This document shows, in pieces, positions 6,663-14,538 of a DNA stretch of 15,566 nucleotides. The position numbers and the translations under genes are program-made. The stretch spans positions 40,178-55,743 of the forward strand of contig DHUT01000023.1 of assembly GCA_002409285.1 (NCBI GenBank), in the 5' to 3' direction. Every line of letters begins with the position of its first letter. The stretch's first letter is position 1. Source of the DNA: Firmicutes bacterium UBA5227. Its GTDB lineage: Bacteria; Bacillota; Clostridia; Tissierellales; Sedimentibacteraceae. Under the pieces are notes generated by a model. The model did no database searches. It worked only from the letters and a program-made list of their open reading frames with translations, and was not told the DNA's origin.

Positions 6663-8048
6663 ATGGATAATTTGTTTGAGGATAAAAATTATGTTAAAAT
6701 GCTTGAAAGCATAATAGAAACTTCCTTTGACGGAATATACGTGACTGACGGCGAAGCAACGACAATATTGATAAATAAGAGTTACGAAAGAATAACAGGA
6801 CTGAAAAGAGAAGACTTAATAGGACGCAATATGGCTGAATTTGTAAGTCAGGGAGTAATGTCAGAAGCCACATCCTTTTCTGTATTAAAAACCAAAAGAC
6901 CCGTAACACTTTATCAGACATTTAATACCGGAAAAAGTGCATTGGTAACCAGTACGCCATTTTTTGACGAGAATGAAAAAATTAAGATGATAGTTACCAA
7001 TGTAAGAGATATCACTGAATTGAAAGAGCTTCAGGAAAAGGATAATCAAAGAAAGAGCGAAAATATTAAATTTAAGGGTATCATAGAAGAATTAAAATTG
7101 CAGATAGCAAACGATGACTACATAATTGCGGAAGATGAGGAAATGCTTAATCTGCTTCTTTTAGCCCAGAGAGTGGCTAAGGTTGATACTACAGTCTTAA
7201 TATACGGAGAAACCGGAACCGGAAAGGAAGTTTTCGCAAAATATATTTATAATAACAGCAGCCGTAAAGAAAGACCTTTCATCAAGATAAACTGCGGAGC
7301 TGTTCCCGAGAATTTAATTGAATCTGAATTTTTCGGATATGTGGAGGGCTCTTTTACAGGAGCGGCAAAAGGTGGCAAAATGGGGATATTTGAAGCAGCC
7401 AACAACGGCACACTGCTCCTTGACGAAATAGGAGAACTGCCTTTAAATATGCAGGTCAAGCTTTTGAGAGTTCTTCAGGACGGTCAGTTTGAAAGAGTGG
7501 GCAGCAATGACACTATAAAAGTTGATGTAAGGATTATAGCATCTACAAATAAAAACCTGGTTGAACTGGTTGAAAAAGGACTATTCAGAGAGGATTTATA
7601 TTATCGTTTGAATGTTGTACAATTAAAAGTTATTCCCTTAAGAGAAAGGAAAAGCAGCATAATTCCATTGGCCGAGCATTTTTTAGGAGTCTATAATAAG
7701 AAATATTCCATGGAAAAAACAGTTTCAAAAGAAGCCATGAAGTACTTATATGAATATAGCTGGCCCGGTAATGTGAGAGAGCTTCGCAATTTAATAGAGA
7801 TGCTGGTGGTGACATCTGTCAGTGATATCATAGGTAAATCAAATTTACCTGATGAGGTAGTTAAAAGGGAGAACGATAATAATACAAACCCGAACGCACA
7901 ATTGCCCAAGCTGCCCGAATCTGTAGAAAAAGTAGAAAAGGATTTGATTTTTAGAGCCTATGAAAAATATGGAAATGTAAGAGATGCCGCAAAGGCATTA
8001 GGTATAGATCCATCGACATTTGTAAGAAAAAGACAAAAATATCAATAA
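6663..8048 (+). CDS. Sigma-54-dependent transcriptional activator with PAS sensor domain (TyrR-like)
   Basis: Enhancer-binding activator of 461 residues. Residues about 8-120 are a PAS domain (FDGIYVTDGEATTILINKSY, ending NVRDITELKELQ), followed by a short coiled linker. The AAA+ core has Walker A GETGTGKE (182-189), the sigma-54 contact loop GSFTGA (229-234, where the usual form is GAFTGA) and Walker B LLLDE (251-255). The C-terminus is a Fis-type helix-turn-helix (GNVRDAAKALGIDPSTFVRK, about 438-457). There is no receiver domain, so it should respond to a ligand or protein through PAS rather than to a kinase. It sits 42 bases after the VWA gene. A terminator and a sigma-54 promoter with upstream dyads lie between it and the abfD operon, making that operon its likely target. 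It may also respond to the same metabolite the operon consumes; that is inference. Confidence 0.92.
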   Translation: MDNLFEDKNYVKMLESIIETSFDGIYVTDGEATTILINKSYERITGLKREDLIGRNMAEFVSQGVMSEATSFSVLKTKRPVTLYQTFNTGKSALVTSTPFFDENEKIKMIVTNVRDITELKELQEKDNQRKSENIKFKGIIEELKLQIANDDYIIAEDEEMLNLLLLAQRVAKVDTTVLIYGETGTGKEVFAKYIYNNSSRKERPFIKINCGAVPENLIESEFFGYVEGSFTGAAKGGKMGIFEAANNGTLLLDEIGELPLNMQVKLLRVLQDGQFERVGSNDTIKVDVRIIASTNKNLVELVEKGLFREDLYYRLNVVQLKVIPLRERKSSIIPLAEHFLGVYNKKYSMEKTVSKEAMKYLYEYSWPGNVRELRNLIEMLVVTSVSDIIGKSNLPDEVVKRENDNNTNPNAQLPKLPESVEKVEKDLIFRAYEKYGNVRDAAKALGIDPSTFVRKRQKYQ

Positions 8049-8064
8049 TCTGCGATGTAATTAC

Positions 8065-8091
8065 GCAACAGTATGTTGCAATTTTACAACG
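8065..8091. promoter_or_regulatory. Putative upstream activator site 1 for the sigma-54 activator
   Basis: Three overlapping half-sites: GCAACA 8065-8070, TGTTGC 8074-8079 and ACAACG 8086-8091. The first two make the perfect dyad GCAACAGTATGTTGC. The last two give TGTTGC-N6-ACAACG, the N6 spacing known for TyrR boxes. It lies about 160-185 bases upstream of the -24 element, a normal distance for an enhancer. Confidence 0.6.
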
Positions 8092-8141
8092 CTGATGGTT
8101 ACTATGAATATAGCATATTTTAAAAAATAAGTATTTTGCTG

Positions 8142-8173
8142 ACGTGTTTGTTGCAATAATGCAGCAAGCACGT
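8142..8173. promoter_or_regulatory. Putative upstream activator site 2 for the sigma-54 activator
   Basis: A 32-base dyad: ACGTGTTTGTTGC (8142-8154), loop AATAAT, GCAGCAAGCACGT (8161-8173), with 11 of 13 positions complementary and the other two T-G. Its core, TGTTGC-N6-GCAGCA, matches the spacing of site 1, and TGTTGCAAT is shared exactly by both. No T-run follows, so it is not a terminator. It lies about 75-105 bases upstream of the -24 element. Confidence 0.65.
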
Positions 8174-8190
8174 AAGCAAGGGTTTTAAGA

Positions 8191-8240
8191 AGTATTGTCC
8201 GAGGGCTGATTTTCAATGCCTTTGGGACTATACTTTTTTT
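8191..8240 (+). terminator. Rho-independent terminator after the sigma-54 activator gene
   Basis: AGTATTGTCC (8191-8200) pairs with GGACTATACT (8225-8234) with one T-T mismatch. The helix continues inward after a small bulge (AGGGC 8202-8206 with GCCTT 8218-8222, one G-U pair). Seven T follow (8234-8240). It would stop transcripts from the radA-to-activator unit just before the sigma-54 promoter. Confidence 0.75.
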
Positions 8241-8247
8241 ATTTTAC

Positions 8248-8263
8248 TGGCATGAAATTTGCT
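8248..8263 (+). promoter_or_regulatory. Sigma-54 (-24/-12) promoter of the abfD operon
   Basis: TGGCATGAAATTTGCT fits the TGGCAY-N5-TTGCW consensus, with GG (8249-8250) and GC (8261-8262) separated by exactly 10 bases. Transcription would begin near 8274, about 24 bases before the abfD start. The activator gene and upstream dyads next to it support the call. Confidence 0.9.
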
Positions 8264-8297
8264 ATATTATAATTAAAAATGAAAAGGAGTGTGAATT

Positions 8298-9749
8298 ATG
8301 GCTTTAATGACCGGAGAGCAGTATGTGGAAAGTATAAGAAGCATGAATATGAAGATTTATATGTTTGGGGAAAAAGTGAAAAATTCAGTCGATAATCCTA
8401 TTCTCAGACCTTCATTGAATTCTGTCAGGGCAACCTATGACCTTGCTCAAATGCCGGAATATGAAGATTTAATGACTGCAACATCATCATTAACCGGGGA
8501 AAAAATAAACAGATTTACTCATATTCACCAAAGCACAGAAGACCTTGTAAAAAAGGTGAAGATGCAAAGACTTCTGGGGCAGAAAACCGCCTCCTGTTTT
8601 CAAAGATGTGTGGGAATGGATGCGTTTAATGCGGTTTACAGCACAACATATGAAATTGACAAAAAATATGGTACTAAATATTATGATAACTTTATAAAAT
8701 ATTTAGAGTACGTTCAGAAAAAAGACCTGACTGTTGACGGAGCCATGACAGATCCCAAGGGTGACAGAGCCTTATCACCGAGTAAGCAGGCAGATCCGGA
8801 TTTATATCTGAGAGTGGTTGAGAGAAGAGAGGACGGAGTCGTTGTAAGAGGAGCTAAAGCACACCAAACCGGTATTTGCAATTCTCATGAGGTACTGGTA
8901 ATGCCTACTATAGCATTATCACCTGAAGACAAGGACTATGCAATCTCATTTTCTGTTCCGACTGATGCAGAAGGTGTGCTTATGATTGTAGGAAGGCAGT
9001 CCTGCGATACAAGAAAGCTTGAGAGATCAAAGATAGATGTGGGTAACAGTGAATTCGGCGGAATGGAAGCACTGCTGATATTTGATAACGTTTTCGTTCC
9101 GAATGACAGAATATTTTTAAATGGCGAAACCGAATTTGCCGGTATGATGGTTGAAAGATTTGCGGGATATCACAGGCAGAGCTATGGCGGATGCAAGGTT
9201 GGAGTTGGTGATGTACTGATAGGTGCTGCGGCTTTGATTGCCGATTATAACGGAGCGCAAAAGGCATCCCATGTGAAGGATAAATTAATTGAAATGACAC
9301 ATCTTAACGAAACCCTGTACAGCTGCGGTATCGCATGTTCTGCAGAAGGCTGCAGAACGGAATCAGGCAACTATATAATTGATTTGCTGCTGGCTAATGT
9401 TTGCAAGCAAAACATTACCAGGTTCCCCTATGAGATAGCAAGGCTGGCTGAGGATATTGCGGGAGGTTTAATGGTTACCGCACCTTCTGAAAAAGATCTG
9501 AAAGACCCTGAAATAGGCAAGTATGTAGAAAAGTATTTGCAGGGTGTTGAAGGAGTTTCCGTTGAAGACAGGTTAAAGATACTGAGACTGATAGAGAATA
9601 TCACACTGGGAACAGCAGCTGTGGGATACAGGACAGAATCCATGCATGGCGCAGGTTCACCACAGGCCCAGAGAATTATGATTTCCAGACAGGGAAACAT
9701 CAGCGGCAAGAAGGAACTTGCAAAAGCAATTGCAAAAATTGATAAATAA
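8298..9749 (+). CDS. abfD: 4-hydroxybutyryl-CoA dehydratase / vinylacetyl-CoA delta-isomerase
   Basis: Radical-type [4Fe-4S]/FAD enzyme that dehydrates 4-hydroxybutyryl-CoA to crotonyl-CoA and isomerises vinylacetyl-CoA. The 483 residues match the Clostridium aminobutyricum enzyme very closely as I recall it. For example, KMQRLLGQKTASCFQRCVGM and ERFAGYHRQSYGGCKVGVGD are the segments carrying the cluster ligands. The ligands are C100, C104, H292 and C299; residues known to be catalytic are also present (E257, Y296, K300, and E447 in RTESMHGAGSPQAQR). The region after GGLMVTAPSE is about seven residues shorter than in that enzyme, in a surface-like stretch. AAGGAG at 8284-8289 supports the start. 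It is the first gene of a sigma-54-driven operon with nifJ, 26 bases on. All cluster ligands are kept, so this is a true AbfD and not a flavin-only 4-hydroxyphenylacetate hydroxylase paralogue. Confidence 0.95.
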   Translation: MALMTGEQYVESIRSMNMKIYMFGEKVKNSVDNPILRPSLNSVRATYDLAQMPEYEDLMTATSSLTGEKINRFTHIHQSTEDLVKKVKMQRLLGQKTASCFQRCVGMDAFNAVYSTTYEIDKKYGTKYYDNFIKYLEYVQKKDLTVDGAMTDPKGDRALSPSKQADPDLYLRVVERREDGVVVRGAKAHQTGICNSHEVLVMPTIALSPEDKDYAISFSVPTDAEGVLMIVGRQSCDTRKLERSKIDVGNSEFGGMEALLIFDNVFVPNDRIFLNGETEFAGMMVERFAGYHRQSYGGCKVGVGDVLIGAAALIADYNGAQKASHVKDKLIEMTHLNETLYSCGIACSAEGCRTESGNYIIDLLLANVCKQNITRFPYEIARLAEDIAGGLMVTAPSEKDLKDPEIGKYVEKYLQGVEGVSVEDRLKILRLIENITLGTAAVGYRTESMHGAGSPQAQRIMISRQGNISGKKELAKAIAKIDK

Positions 9750-9775
9750 TACAACTATAAGTAAGGAGAATTGAA

Positions 9776-12700
9776 ATGGCAAAACGAAGAACACAAACAA
9801 TGGACGGCAATACGGCTGCGGCCTGGTCATCCTATGCATTTACGGATGTTGCCGCAATATACCCTATTACTCCCTCATCTCCAATGGCAGCATCAGTAGA
9901 TGAATGGTCTTCTAAGGGGGCGAAAAATATTTTCGGGGATACGGTGCTTGTGAAGGAAATGCAGTCTGAAGGCGGCGCCGCAGGAACTCTGCACGGAGCG
10001 TTGCAGTCAGGAGCTCTTACATCTACCTATACTGCTTCACAGGGCTTATTGCTCATGATACCTAATATGTATAAAATTGCTGGGGAACTGCTTCCGGCAG
10101 TATTTCATGTAAGCGCTCGCTCACTGGCATCAAACTCACTGAGTATATTTGGAGATCATCAGGATGTTATGGCAACCAGGCAAACGGGATTTACACTGCT
10201 GGCTTCAAGCAGCGTTCAGCAGTCTATGGATCTGGCGGCAGTTGCCCATTTAAGTGCTATTAAGTCAAGACTTCCCGTACTTCACTTTTTTGACGGCTTC
10301 AGGACATCCCATGAAGTTCAGAAAATTGAAGTCCTGGAATATGATGAACTGGCTAAGCTTGTTGATTATGACGCATTAAAAGCATTTAGAAGACGTTCTC
10401 TCAGTCCGGATCATCCTGTGCTTAGGGGAACAACCCAAAATCCTGATGTTTTTTTTCAGCTAAGAGAAGCCATAAATAAATTTCATGATGCAGTTCCGGG
10501 AATTGTGCAGTCATATATGGATGAAATCAACAAGCTTACAGGAAGAAACTACAAGCTGTTTAATTATTACGGAGCGGCAGATGCAGAGAACGTTGTTATT
10601 GCCATGGGCTCAGGCTGCGAAACCATAAGCGGGGTTGTGGATTATCTTAATGCAAGAGGAGAAAAGACCGGTCTTCTGGAGGTACATCTTTACAGACCTT
10701 TCGATGCTGAATTCATGCTTGGACAAATTCCCAAGACTGTTAAGAAAATAGCTGTTCTCGACAGAACAAAGGAACCCGGTGCAAACGGAGAGCCGCTGTA
10801 CTTGGATGTAAAAAATGCATACTACAATAAAGAAAATGCCCCTCTCATAGTGGGAGGAAGATATGGCTTAGGCTCAAAAGATTTTAAGCCGGATGATGCA
10901 ATGGCTGTATTTAATAATCTTAAGCTTGACAATCCGAAGAATGATTTCACCGTAAGCATTGTTGATGATGTTACATTTAAATCTTTGCCTGTACCTGAAG
11001 AGAGCATAGATGTCACTCCTCAGGACACAATTGCATGCAAGTTCTGGGGATATGGCTCGGATGGAACAGTAAGCGCAAATAAATCGGCTATAAAAATAAT
11101 TGGTGACAATACTGATTTCTATGCTCAGGCATATTTTGAATATGATGCCAAAAAATCAGGAGGACTTACAATATCTCACCTCAGATTTGGCAAATATCCA
11201 ATTAAGGAGCCCTATTCCATTAACAGAGCGGATTTTATTGCCTGCCATAACCAGGCATATGTAAATAAGTATGATTTGCTGGCAGGAATTAAAAAAGGCG
11301 GTAAATTCCTTTTGAACTGTATCTGGAGTGAAGCAGAGCTGGAAAAATACCTTCCCGCGTCCCTTAAGAGAGCCATAGCTTTAAATGATATTGAGTTCTA
11401 TACACTGGATGCAGTGGATATTGCCAGGGAAATAGGTCTTGGCGGAAAAATAAACATGATAATGCAGGCTGCATTTTTCAAGCTGGCTAACATTATTCCC
11501 ACGGAGGAAGTTTCAAAATATCTGAAAAAAGAAGTTGAGAAATCCTACGGCAATAAAGGTAAAAACATAGTAGACATGAATAACTTTGCTATTGATAAAG
11601 GCTTTTACAGCATGAAGAGAATAAACGTTCCAAAGTCCTGGAATACAGCCGTAGACAATGGGGAAAATGTTGAATTGCCTGAATTCGTGGATAAAATTAT
11701 TAATGTTATGAACAGGCAGGAGGGAGATAAATTACCTGTAAGCACATTTACAAACCGTGAGGATGGTTCATTCCCCTTAGGAGTAACTGCCTATGAAAAA
11801 CGTGAAATTGCAATTGATGTTCCCTTGTGGGATTCAGACAAGTGCATACAGTGCAACCAGTGTTCATACGTATGTCCTCATGCTGTAATAAGGCCCACGC
11901 TATTCACTGATGAAGAGCTTCAGGCCGCTCCGGAGGGATTTGTGGCGGTTAATGCCACGGGAATAAAGGAAATGAAATACCACTTGGGAATTTCGGCTCA
12001 GGACTGCACAGGATGCGGAAGCTGCGTCAACATATGTCCTGCAAAGGAAAAAGCAATAAGCATGAAGCCTCTGACTGAAAACAGAGAGCAATACATCAGA
12101 AACTGGAATTTTGTAAAAAATATTGTACCTAAGGAAATTCCTAAAAATATGGAAAAGACCGTTAAAGGAAGCCAGTTCAGGAAACCTCTCCTGGAATTCT
12201 CGGGTGCCTGTGCAGGCTGCGGTGAAACACCATATGCAAAGCTAATAACTCAGTTGTTTGGCGACAGAATGATGATTTCCAATGCAGCAGGTTGTTCCAC
12301 AGTTTGGGGAGGTTCACCTCAGGTTTCTTATACTACAAACCATAAAGGCTACGGACCATCATGGGGTTTCTCGTTATTTGAAGATAACGCGGAATATGGA
12401 TTCGGAATGTATCTGGGAGTTAAAAAAATTAGAAATGCCACCAGAGCCAAGGTTGTTGAAGCTATTAATAAGGGTGTTGACAAAAAAGCCGAAGGTGCGT
12501 TACAGGAATGGGTTGAAGGATTCGACAATTCCGACGGAACAAGAGAACGTGCGGAAAAATTAATCTCGGTATTGGAAGAAGTAAAGGGAAATGACAAGTT
12601 CCTGAATGAAATCTATGATAACAGGGATTATTTTGTAAAAAGGTCACATTGGATATTCGGAGGTGACGGCTGGGCTTATGATATAGGCTACGGTGGATTG

Positions 12701-13306
12701 GATCATGTTCTGGCATCGGGAGAAAATGTAAATATGCTGGTATTCGATACGGAGGTTTACTCAAATACCGGGGGACAGTCATCTAAAGCCACGCCTACGG
12801 CAGCCATTGCAGAATTTGCATCAAACGGCAAGAGAACCAGGAAGAAAGATTTAGGAATGATGGCTATGAGCTACGGTTATGTATATGTGGCGCAAATAGC
12901 CATGGGAGCTGATAAAAATCAAACGCTCAAAGCTATAACGGAAGCAGAAAATTACCCGGGTCCGTCATTGATTATTGCATATTCTCCGTGTATAAATCAT
13001 GGATTAAAGATTGGTATGGGCAAATCCCAGACACAGGAAAAAAATGCTGTTGAAGCAGGGTACTGGACATTGTACCGATATAATCCACAGCTTGAGGAAG
13101 AAGGGAAAAATCCTTTTATTATGGACTCCAAAGAGCCTACTAAAGACTTTAAAGAATTTTTAATGAGCGAAGTAAGATATGCATCTTTGTATAAGGCATT
13201 CCCTGATATAGCTGATGAGTTATTTGACAAGGCAGAAGCAGATGCAAAATACAGATATGAGAAGTATTTGAAAATGGCACATGAAGCAGAAGGTGCAGGT
13301 GCTTAA
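9776..13306 (+). CDS. nifJ: Pyruvate:ferredoxin (flavodoxin) oxidoreductase, single-chain NifJ type
   Basis: Converts a 2-oxoacid (classically pyruvate) plus CoA to acyl-CoA and CO2, reducing ferredoxin. The 1176 residues hold all domains fused: N-terminal pyrimidine-binding domain with YPITPSSPMA, and SIFGDHQDVMATRQ; a central transketolase-C/CoA region; a 2x[4Fe-4S] ferredoxin domain (C690, C693, C696, C700 and C744, C747, C750, C754); and the C-terminal diphosphate-binding domain. That last domain has proximal-cluster cysteines C812, C815, C840 and C1072 and the cofactor motif GDGWAYDIGYGG from 963. This matches the order in the Desulfovibrio africanus enzyme. AAGGAG at 9763-9768 supports the start. 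It lies between abfD and an aminotransferase gene, so its substrate may be the 2-oxoacid made by that aminotransferase; sequence alone does not separate pyruvate from other 2-oxoacids. Confidence 0.95.
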   Translation: MAKRRTQTMDGNTAAAWSSYAFTDVAAIYPITPSSPMAASVDEWSSKGAKNIFGDTVLVKEMQSEGGAAGTLHGALQSGALTSTYTASQGLLLMIPNMYKIAGELLPAVFHVSARSLASNSLSIFGDHQDVMATRQTGFTLLASSSVQQSMDLAAVAHLSAIKSRLPVLHFFDGFRTSHEVQKIEVLEYDELAKLVDYDALKAFRRRSLSPDHPVLRGTTQNPDVFFQLREAINKFHDAVPGIVQSYMDEINKLTGRNYKLFNYYGAADAENVVIAMGSGCETISGVVDYLNARGEKTGLLEVHLYRPFDAEFMLGQIPKTVKKIAVLDRTKEPGANGEPLYLDVKNAYYNKENAPLIVGGRYGLGSKDFKPDDAMAVFNNLKLDNPKNDFTVSIVDDVTFKSLPVPEESIDVTPQDTIACKFWGYGSDGTVSANKSAIKIIGDNTDFYAQAYFEYDAKKSGGLTISHLRFGKYPIKEPYSINRADFIACHNQAYVNKYDLLAGIKKGGKFLLNCIWSEAELEKYLPASLKRAIALNDIEFYTLDAVDIAREIGLGGKINMIMQAAFFKLANIIPTEEVSKYLKKEVEKSYGNKGKNIVDMNNFAIDKGFYSMKRINVPKSWNTAVDNGENVELPEFVDKIINVMNRQEGDKLPVSTFTNREDGSFPLGVTAYEKREIAIDVPLWDSDKCIQCNQCSYVCPHAVIRPTLFTDEELQAAPEGFVAVNATGIKEMKYHLGISAQDCTGCGSCVNICPAKEKAISMKPLTENREQYIRNWNFVKNIVPKEIPKNMEKTVKGSQFRKPLLEFSGACAGCGETPYAKLITQLFGDRMMISNAAGCSTVWGGSPQVSYTTNHKGYGPSWGFSLFEDNAEYGFGMYLGVKKIRNATRAKVVEAINKGVDKKAEGALQEWVEGFDNSDGTRERAEKLISVLEEVKGNDKFLNEIYDNRDYFVKRSHWIFGGDGWAYDIGYGGLDHVLASGENVNMLVFDTEVYSNTGGQSSKATPTAAIAEFASNGKRTRKKDLGMMAMSYGYVYVAQIAMGADKNQTLKAITEAENYPGPSLIIAYSPCINHGLKIGMGKSQTQEKNAVEAGYWTLYRYNPQLEEEGKNPFIMDSKEPTKDFKEFLMSEVRYASLYKAFPDIADELFDKAEADAKYRYEKYLKMAHEAEGAGA

Positions 13307-13322
13307 TTATAATTTATTATAT

Positions 13323-13327
13323 GGAGG
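13323..13327 (+). promoter_or_regulatory. Ribosome binding site deciding the aminotransferase start
   Basis: GGAGG, five bases before ATG 13333. The in-frame ATG at 13321 overlaps this site and has only AT-rich sequence before it. Confidence 0.75.
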
Positions 13328-13332
13328 GTTCA

Positions 13333-14490
13333 ATGAATTATTTATCTGATGTGGCAGGACAATATCCTGCTTCAGGTATCAGAAAGATGTTTGATTTAGC
13401 TGACAAATATCCTGATGCCATAAAACTTACAGTGGGGGAGCCTAATTTTGATACACCCGTTAATATTAAGGATGCTGCAAAAAAAGCTATTGACGATGGT
13501 TTTACCCACTACAGTCCCAATGCCGGACTTAAGGAATTAAGAGAAGCAATAGCTGAGGAGTATACAAGGTACTCTGAAAACTACAATTATGAAAATGTAA
13601 TGATAACTGTAGGAGGTATGGAAGCAATTTATTTATCATTGCTTACAACGGTAAATGCCGGAGACGAGGTTCTTATACCGGATCCATGTTTTCCAAACTA
13701 TATTGGTCAGGTAATGATGACCGGTGCTGTTCCTGTTCCTGTACCTATTTATGAAGAAAATGACTTTAATATCAGAGCTGCGGATATTGAAAAAGCAATA
13801 ACTCCTAAAACAAGAGCAATTTTGCTGAATTCCCCAAGCAATCCTCTGGGTTCTGTTTTAGAAAAGGAGGAAATAATAAAGATAGGTCAGTTGGCAGAAA
13901 GATATAATTTAATAGTTATTTCTGACGAAGTTTATGATAAGCTGATTTTTGACGGAATTGAATATTTCAGCATTGCACAGATTCCTGAAATCAGAGATAG
14001 GGTACTGGTAATAAACAGCTTTTCAAAAACCCACGCAATGACTGGCTGGAGAATTGGATTTGTCCTGGGAAACAAAGAAATAATATCTGTTATGCCAAAG
14101 CTTCAGGAGGGGCTTGTGTCATGCGTTTCAACCTTCACACAGAAGGCTGCTCTTGAAGCCATAAGGGGAAGCCGAATAGAGGTAGACAGAATGTACGCTG
14201 ATTATTTCAGGAGAAGAGACATATTAATCGACGGGCTTAATAACATACCGGGAATTAAGTGCAAGAAATCACCGGGAAGCTTCTACGCTTTTGTAAATAT
14301 TAAATCCTTCGGAAAGACCTCTGAAGAATTTGCGGAGGAACTGTTGAAGAACGCAGGTGTGGTTACGGTGCCCGGCTCGGCCTTCGGTAAAATGGGAGAA
14401 GGCTATCTCAGGCTGGTATTTGCAAATTCTGATGAAAATTTAAAAGAAGCTGTAAAAAGAATAGATTCATATGTAAGAAAGGTGTATTAA
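13333..14490 (+). CDS. Class I pyridoxal-phosphate aminotransferase (aspartate/alanine aminotransferase-like)
   Basis: Moves an amino group from an amino acid to a 2-oxoacid using pyridoxal phosphate. The 385 residues belong to the AspC/PatA-like fold type I, subgroup I-gamma. They show LTVGEPNFDTP (32-42), THYSPNAGLKELREAI, the NSPSNPLGS loop, SDEVYDKL, and the Schiff-base lysine K232 in NSFSKTHAMTGWRIGF; the C-terminal LRLVFANS carries the substrate-carboxylate arginine. I start at 13333 because of the GGAGG five bases upstream. It follows nifJ by 26 bases. Class I enzymes of this type work on alpha-amino acids; it is not a class III GABA transaminase, which matters for the pathway. Substrate could be alanine, aspartate, glutamate or a less common alpha-amino acid. 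Confidence 0.92.
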   Translation: MNYLSDVAGQYPASGIRKMFDLADKYPDAIKLTVGEPNFDTPVNIKDAAKKAIDDGFTHYSPNAGLKELREAIAEEYTRYSENYNYENVMITVGGMEAIYLSLLTTVNAGDEVLIPDPCFPNYIGQVMMTGAVPVPVPIYEENDFNIRAADIEKAITPKTRAILLNSPSNPLGSVLEKEEIIKIGQLAERYNLIVISDEVYDKLIFDGIEYFSIAQIPEIRDRVLVINSFSKTHAMTGWRIGFVLGNKEIISVMPKLQEGLVSCVSTFTQKAALEAIRGSRIEVDRMYADYFRRRDILIDGLNNIPGIKCKKSPGSFYAFVNIKSFGKTSEEFAEELLKNAGVVTVPGSAFGKMGEGYLRLVFANSDENLKEAVKRIDSYVRKVY

Positions 14491-14538
14491 ATAGCTGTAC
14501 AGAAATTTAAATATAAATAAATTTTAAAGGAGAATAAG

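Noticed and set aside
8142..8173. Long dyad considered as a terminator or riboswitch stem
   Set aside because: No T-run follows, and the core matches the other upstream half-sites, so an activator site fits better; the real terminator is at 8191-8240.
13333..14490. Aminotransferase considered as a GABA transaminase completing the usual GABA pathway
   Set aside because: Its motifs are those of class I, subgroup I-gamma alpha-amino acid enzymes, not class III omega-aminotransferases.
14500..14527. AT-only inverted repeat between the aminotransferase and dehydrogenase genes, considered as a terminator
   Set aside because: The stem would be A/T pairs only, with no T-run after it, and the downstream gene has its own ribosome binding site but no promoter that I can see.
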